Below are positions 8,601 through 10,872 of a stretch of DNA of 10,872 nucleotides, in pieces. Source of the DNA: Bacteroidota bacterium (GTDB lineage: Bacteria > Bacteroidota > Bacteroidia > B-17B0 > Aurantibacillaceae). How positions within the stretch are numbered: the first letter of the stretch is position 1; each line of letters begins with the position of its first letter. Where the stretch lies: the NCBI GenBank assembly GCA_005800865.1, contig SYEI01000034.1, forward strand, positions 1 through 10,872, read 5' to 3'. The notes beneath the pieces are model-generated. The model made no database searches, was not told the origin of the DNA, and saw only the letters and a program-made list of their open reading frames with translations. The translations under genes and the position numbers were made by a program.

Positions 8601-8645
8601 TCGGATAAACAAAGTGTGATTAAGAGAGTTGTGTTGAGTAGGTAA
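5607..8645 (+). CDS. Secreted SprB-repeat adhesin-like protein with T9SS sorting domain
   Basis: This 1012-aa protein begins with signal peptide MKKILSVVILLVFGSFAFSQ. Residues about 21-559 are seven SprB-type repeats of roughly 75 aa (GGxPPYxYxW, GxYxVxVTDAxGC). About 560-625 is an SdrD_B/Cna_B-like domain (GNVFIDSNNDCTKNTGDND, then GDYAINNLPYGSYTV). About 630-780 is a DUF11-like sandwich. About 781-925 is a conserved module starting DPNDKTVSP and containing LTYLIRFQNTGNGPAVNI, which I believe Pfam calls DUF7619. About 935-1012 is a type A T9SS C-terminal domain (VFPNPSTGALYI, ending IKRVVLSR). SprB repeats are known from the Flavobacterium gliding adhesin SprB, so surface display and adhesion are likely, though the ligand is unknown. 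The ATG at 5607 is chosen over an in-frame TTG at 5589 because it starts the signal peptide and the promoter ends at 5588. The gene lies 89 bp upstream of a paralogue. Confidence 0.93.
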   Translation: MKKILSVVILLVFGSFAFSQISLTVSQQNVSCAYGSNGGFTITPAGGTPPYTYSCNACGPITNIVNNIGAGNYTVVVTDAVSNSTSTVIPVTQPSALIVMFQLSQPILCYGANNGIMVADGSQGTPPYSVLWSTMESSNQIVGLWPGTYSVQVTDANGCQATYSTSLTEPLPFNASHTFTNVTCGGNCDGALNMTGNGGNPPYFYQTSLFGTGAYQPGLCAGPLTYTVWDSNSCAVTQSVTISQPQPLSASVSSTNANCGQANGSVCANITGGSGGPYTYIWSNGSTTLCNNNLPAGAYSFTVIDGNGCTASATGLINNIGGPMVSIASQTNATCFGLCNGSALASAIAGTAPYIYAWDNGQVIPTATNLCTGIYNVSVTDAAGCIATASVTIGQSAPVSMSISATTSTCGACNATASSSIINGTPPYSYNWQFNYGATYTTQSVSNLCVGFASVTANDANGCSVMQMISINASSINTMSNVSITNTVTDESCYLSSDGAIALTITGTNTGPFTYVWSNGATTQDIANVISGSYSVTITDANMDCYHVSNLVNTIGLNCGTISGNVFIDSNNDCTKNTGDNDLQNVTIHVSPGNRLGYTNAMGDYAINNLPYGSYTVTATGNNATLTQTCTTVITPSVNSSNPVSSNNQFVFNSMFPSQPDLYVSAYSNGVVPGFTSIVNYYLGNYSSFGTSGVYKAILPASFLANINYAPAGYSISGDTIMWNFNIAGNYQVQSFIVNFTVPVSTPLGSTFSTCIWAQPTLIDLNYVNNATCYQRIVTGSYDPNDKTVSPVGVGPNGDIAASETDLTYLIRFQNTGNGPAVNIMVKDTLSPNVDVNTFEMLSASHNYMIDALPGNVLRWKFNNIMLADSGSNEPASHGYIQYRIKRTNNNTPGTQIKNTAYIYFDFNEPVVTNTAINTIETITGIKSSFNANDEWNVFPNPSTGALYIVNSSSVKEESQIQVINSIGQTVLEETITSNYKNIDLSKLNNGVYFVKIVSDKQSVIKRVVLSR
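5667..7283 (+). repeat. Seven-unit SprB repeat array in the first adhesin gene
   Basis: Seven degenerate protein repeats of about 75 residues follow the signal peptide. They begin near ISLTVSQQNVSC, LIVMFQLSQPILC, FNASHTFTNVTC, LSASVSSTNANC, MVSIASQTNATC, VSMSISATTSTC and NTMSNVSITNTV. Units 3 to 6 each have four cysteines; units 2 and 7 have only the outer ones, apart from a final C at the array end. The units are diverged at DNA level, so this is an old protein repeat array and not a recent tandem duplication. Confidence 0.88.
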
Positions 8646-8734
8646 TCAGGTTACTCAATCAAAAGACCCTTTCAATAAATAGCTGTAATTATTATTAGTA
8701 AATGTTTTAAATTCGAAGTATTAACATACTCCTT

Positions 8735-10872
8735 ATGAAAAAACATTTACTTTCTTTATTATTTATTGCAACATCTTTTTTTGCATTTTCTCAAATAACA
8801 ATTACTTCAACCGTAACTAATGTGAGCTGCTTTGGCGGCAGTAATGGTAGTGCAACCATAACCGCATCAGGAGGGACTGGCGCCTATACTTATACTTGGC
8901 TTCCAACTGGCACTGCCTCTCCTAATGTATTAACAAATGTTGCGGCTGGACAATATACAGTTATTGTAGAAGATGCAGTAGCTAATACAAATTCATTGGT
9001 AATAAATATCGGGCAACCCACACAGTTGACTGTTATTGCAGTAGCACAAAGTAGTGCAGCTTGCTGGTGCAACGGTAGTGCTTCTGTAACAGTTACTGGA
9101 GGCAATCCTCCATATGCATATAATTGGAATGTACCCTTCGGTGGTAATATGCCTCAAGTGACCAATTTATGTCCAGGTATAACACAAGTAAACATTACTG
9201 ATGCAAATGGTTGCGTGGCCACAACATCAGTTGGAACAAATGCTCCGCCACCAATTAATATAACGTCAACAGTTACTAATGCTTCATGTCAAAATAGTTG
9301 CAACGGCTCGGCAAGTGTAAGTGTAACCGGCGGTAGCGGCGGCAATACCTATCAGTGGATAGGACCCGGAATCTCTTCAGGCTCAACGACCTCTAATCCT
9401 ATGGGTATGTGCCCAGGTACCTACTCTGTAATTGTAACGGACGCAATGGGATGTCAGGCAGCTGCTGTAATGAATTTAAGTATAATTATCGGCACCCCTC
9501 TACCTAACGCAACGATTACTAGTACATCTTATAATGAAATGTGTCATCTAACGGGAGATGGTGCCATTGATGTAACAATTACAGGGTCCAATCCCGGTCC
9601 ATTTACCTATCAATGGAGTAACGGTGCAAATACTCAAGATATTTCAAATGTTATATCCAACATTTATTTTTTGAGTATTACTGATGGGAGTGCAAATTGT
9701 ATTACTATTAAAGATACTATAAGCTCAATTGGAATAAACTGTGGGACAATTAATGGCAATGTATATGTAGATAACAATAGTGATTGTCTAAAAAACATTG
9801 GAGATAATGATTATCAAAATGCTATTGTTTTAATAAATCCTGGTAACAGAATAGGTTATACAAATACAAATGGAAGCTATACGATAAATAGTTTACCTTA
9901 TGGAACATACTCGGTTACATTAATAACATCAACCAATACACCTATTTTCCCAACATGTACAACAACATTAAATGCAACCGTTAATTCTGGAAATCAAAAT
10001 TCTATAAATAACAATCTTTCTGTAGGCTTTAATTCTACTACGCAACCAGATTTACATGTATCTGGTTGGAGTCAAGGTATTGTTCCTGGCTTTGTATGCC
10101 GAATGAGTTATATTTTGAGTAACTTAAATAATGTTGCCGCAACAGGAATTTTTAAAGCAACCTTACCATCTTCATTTATTCCAAATATTACTAATGCTTC
10201 TCCTACAACTTATTCTTTGTCTGGTGATACAATAATATGGAATTTCACGAATGTAGCTTACTTATCAGGTTCAGTAGGACTTTATGTAGAGTTTACAGTT
10301 CCATTATCTACGGCTCTTGGAAGCATATTTACAAGCTGTATGTGGGCTCAACCAACAGTTACTGATTTGAATTACGTTAACAACAACTATTGTTACAGTC
10401 GTTTTGTTACTGGTTCTTTCGATCCAAATGACAAAACAGTAAACCCGCTGGGTGTTGGAGCAACTGGCGACATTGCCGCAAGTGTAACTGACTTAACTTA
10501 TTTAATTCGTTTTCAAAATACAGGCAACGGACCTGCTGTAAATATTGTTGTGAAAGATACTTTATCTTCAAATGTTAATGTGAATACATTTGAAATGTTA
10601 GGCTCTAGTCACAATTATATGATTGATGTGTTACCAGGTAATGTATTGCGTTGGAAATTCAATAATATTATGTTACCTGATAGTAATAGTAACGAACCTG
10701 CTAGTCATGGTTATATTCAATATCGCATTAAACGTACTAACAACAATACACCAGGAACTCAAATAAAAAATACGGCTTACATTTATTTTGACTTCAATGA
10801 ACCAGTTGTTACTAATACTGCTATTTATACCATAGAAACAATCACAGGAATTAAATCTTCTTTTAATACTAA
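8735..10872 (+). CDS. Second SprB-repeat adhesin-like protein, tandem paralogue, cut by window end
   Basis: The frame opened by the ATG at 8735 has no stop before the window edge and encodes at least 712 residues. The signal peptide is MKKHLLSLLFIATSFFAFSQ. Four SprB repeats follow (about 21-336), then an SdrD_B-like domain from GTINGNVYVDNNSDC (337 on), a DUF11-like region, and the DPNDKTVNP module from about residue 563 to 705. The visible part ends at GIKSSFNT, which in the upstream paralogue lies about 80 residues before the stop. A T9SS sorting domain is therefore expected just outside, giving about 790 aa in total. It is shorter than its neighbour because it has three fewer SprB repeats. 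The 89-bp spacer before it shows no strong terminator, so co-transcription with the upstream gene is possible. No Shine-Dalgarno motif precedes the ATG. Confidence 0.93.
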   Translation, partial: MKKHLLSLLFIATSFFAFSQITITSTVTNVSCFGGSNGSATITASGGTGAYTYTWLPTGTASPNVLTNVAAGQYTVIVEDAVANTNSLVINIGQPTQLTVIAVAQSSAACWCNGSASVTVTGGNPPYAYNWNVPFGGNMPQVTNLCPGITQVNITDANGCVATTSVGTNAPPPINITSTVTNASCQNSCNGSASVSVTGGSGGNTYQWIGPGISSGSTTSNPMGMCPGTYSVIVTDAMGCQAAAVMNLSIIIGTPLPNATITSTSYNEMCHLTGDGAIDVTITGSNPGPFTYQWSNGANTQDISNVISNIYFLSITDGSANCITIKDTISSIGINCGTINGNVYVDNNSDCLKNIGDNDYQNAIVLINPGNRIGYTNTNGSYTINSLPYGTYSVTLITSTNTPIFPTCTTTLNATVNSGNQNSINNNLSVGFNSTTQPDLHVSGWSQGIVPGFVCRMSYILSNLNNVAATGIFKATLPSSFIPNITNASPTTYSLSGDTIIWNFTNVAYLSGSVGLYVEFTVPLSTALGSIFTSCMWAQPTVTDLNYVNNNYCYSRFVTGSFDPNDKTVNPLGVGATGDIAASVTDLTYLIRFQNTGNGPAVNIVVKDTLSSNVNVNTFEMLGSSHNYMIDVLPGNVLRWKFNNIMLPDSNSNEPASHGYIQYRIKRTNNNTPGTQIKNTAYIYFDFNEPVVTNTAIYTIETITGIKSSFNT
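8795..9742 (+). repeat. Four-unit SprB repeat array in the second adhesin gene
   Basis: Units begin near ITITSTVTNVSC, LTVIAVAQSSAAC, INITSTVTNASC and LPNATITSTSYNEMC. The two middle units carry four cysteines each. The last unit (QWSNGANTQDISNVIS) closely matches the last unit of the upstream gene (VWSNGATTQDIANVIS), so the final repeats are orthologous positions and the missing units are internal. Confidence 0.87.

Noticed and set aside
8636..8656. Inverted repeat GAGTA/TACTC at the end of the first adhesin gene as a terminator
   Set aside because: The stem is only five pairs and no T-run follows, so termination is not supported.
8708..8715. TAAATTCG as a -7 promoter element for the second adhesin gene
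   Set aside because: One mismatch from TAnnTTTG, but no TTG at the proper spacing; too weak in an AT-rich spacer.
5667..9742. Direct repeats resembling an array of a mobile or CRISPR type
   Set aside because: The repetition is at protein level in long coding frames with diverged DNA, consistent with SprB domains.

Overview
The window is AT-rich DNA from a member of the Bacteroidota, most likely a Flavobacteriales- or Sphingobacteriales-type organism. The evidence is a PD40/TPR envelope protein, an OMP_b-brl-type outer-membrane barrel with a carboxypeptidase-regulatory-like N-terminus, two large adhesin-like proteins built from SprB repeats, a type IX secretion (T9SS) C-terminal sorting domain, the absence of Shine-Dalgarno motifs before all four genes, and a promoter close to the Bacteroidota TTG-N19-TAnnTTTG form. 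No tRNA, rRNA, CRISPR array, transposase or phage gene was seen.

Layout: positions 1-22 hold the visible half of an apparent intrinsic terminator. A minus-strand gene (24-1979) encodes an exported TPR plus PD40 beta-propeller protein with a SPOR-like C-terminus. A 263-bp divergent intergenic region holds a perfect 14-bp palindrome and a strong hairpin abutting the next start codon. A plus-strand gene (2243-5083) encodes a TonB-receptor-like outer-membrane barrel. A 505-bp non-coding gap follows. Much of it (about 5101-5450) looks like a structured intergenic element with an abrupt rise in GC and a run of hairpins, and its right end carries a promoter. Two tandem paralogous plus-strand genes come next: 5607-8645 (complete, 1012 aa) and 8735 to the window edge (incomplete). 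Both encode secreted SprB-repeat proteins.

How the parts fit: every gene product is predicted to leave the cytoplasm, so this is a cell-envelope and surface region. The two SprB-repeat proteins are probably T9SS cargo displayed on or released from the cell surface. They share a nearly invariant C-terminal module and differ mainly in SprB repeat number (seven against four), which accounts for their length difference. The barrel and the PD40 protein may belong to unrelated envelope functions; the sequence shows no operon linking them to the adhesins.

The items most worth a second look are the structured element at 5101-5450, the paired extra cysteines that define two SprB repeat subtypes, the contrast between the variable repeat array and the synonymously diverged C-terminal module, and the palindromes in the divergent promoter region.
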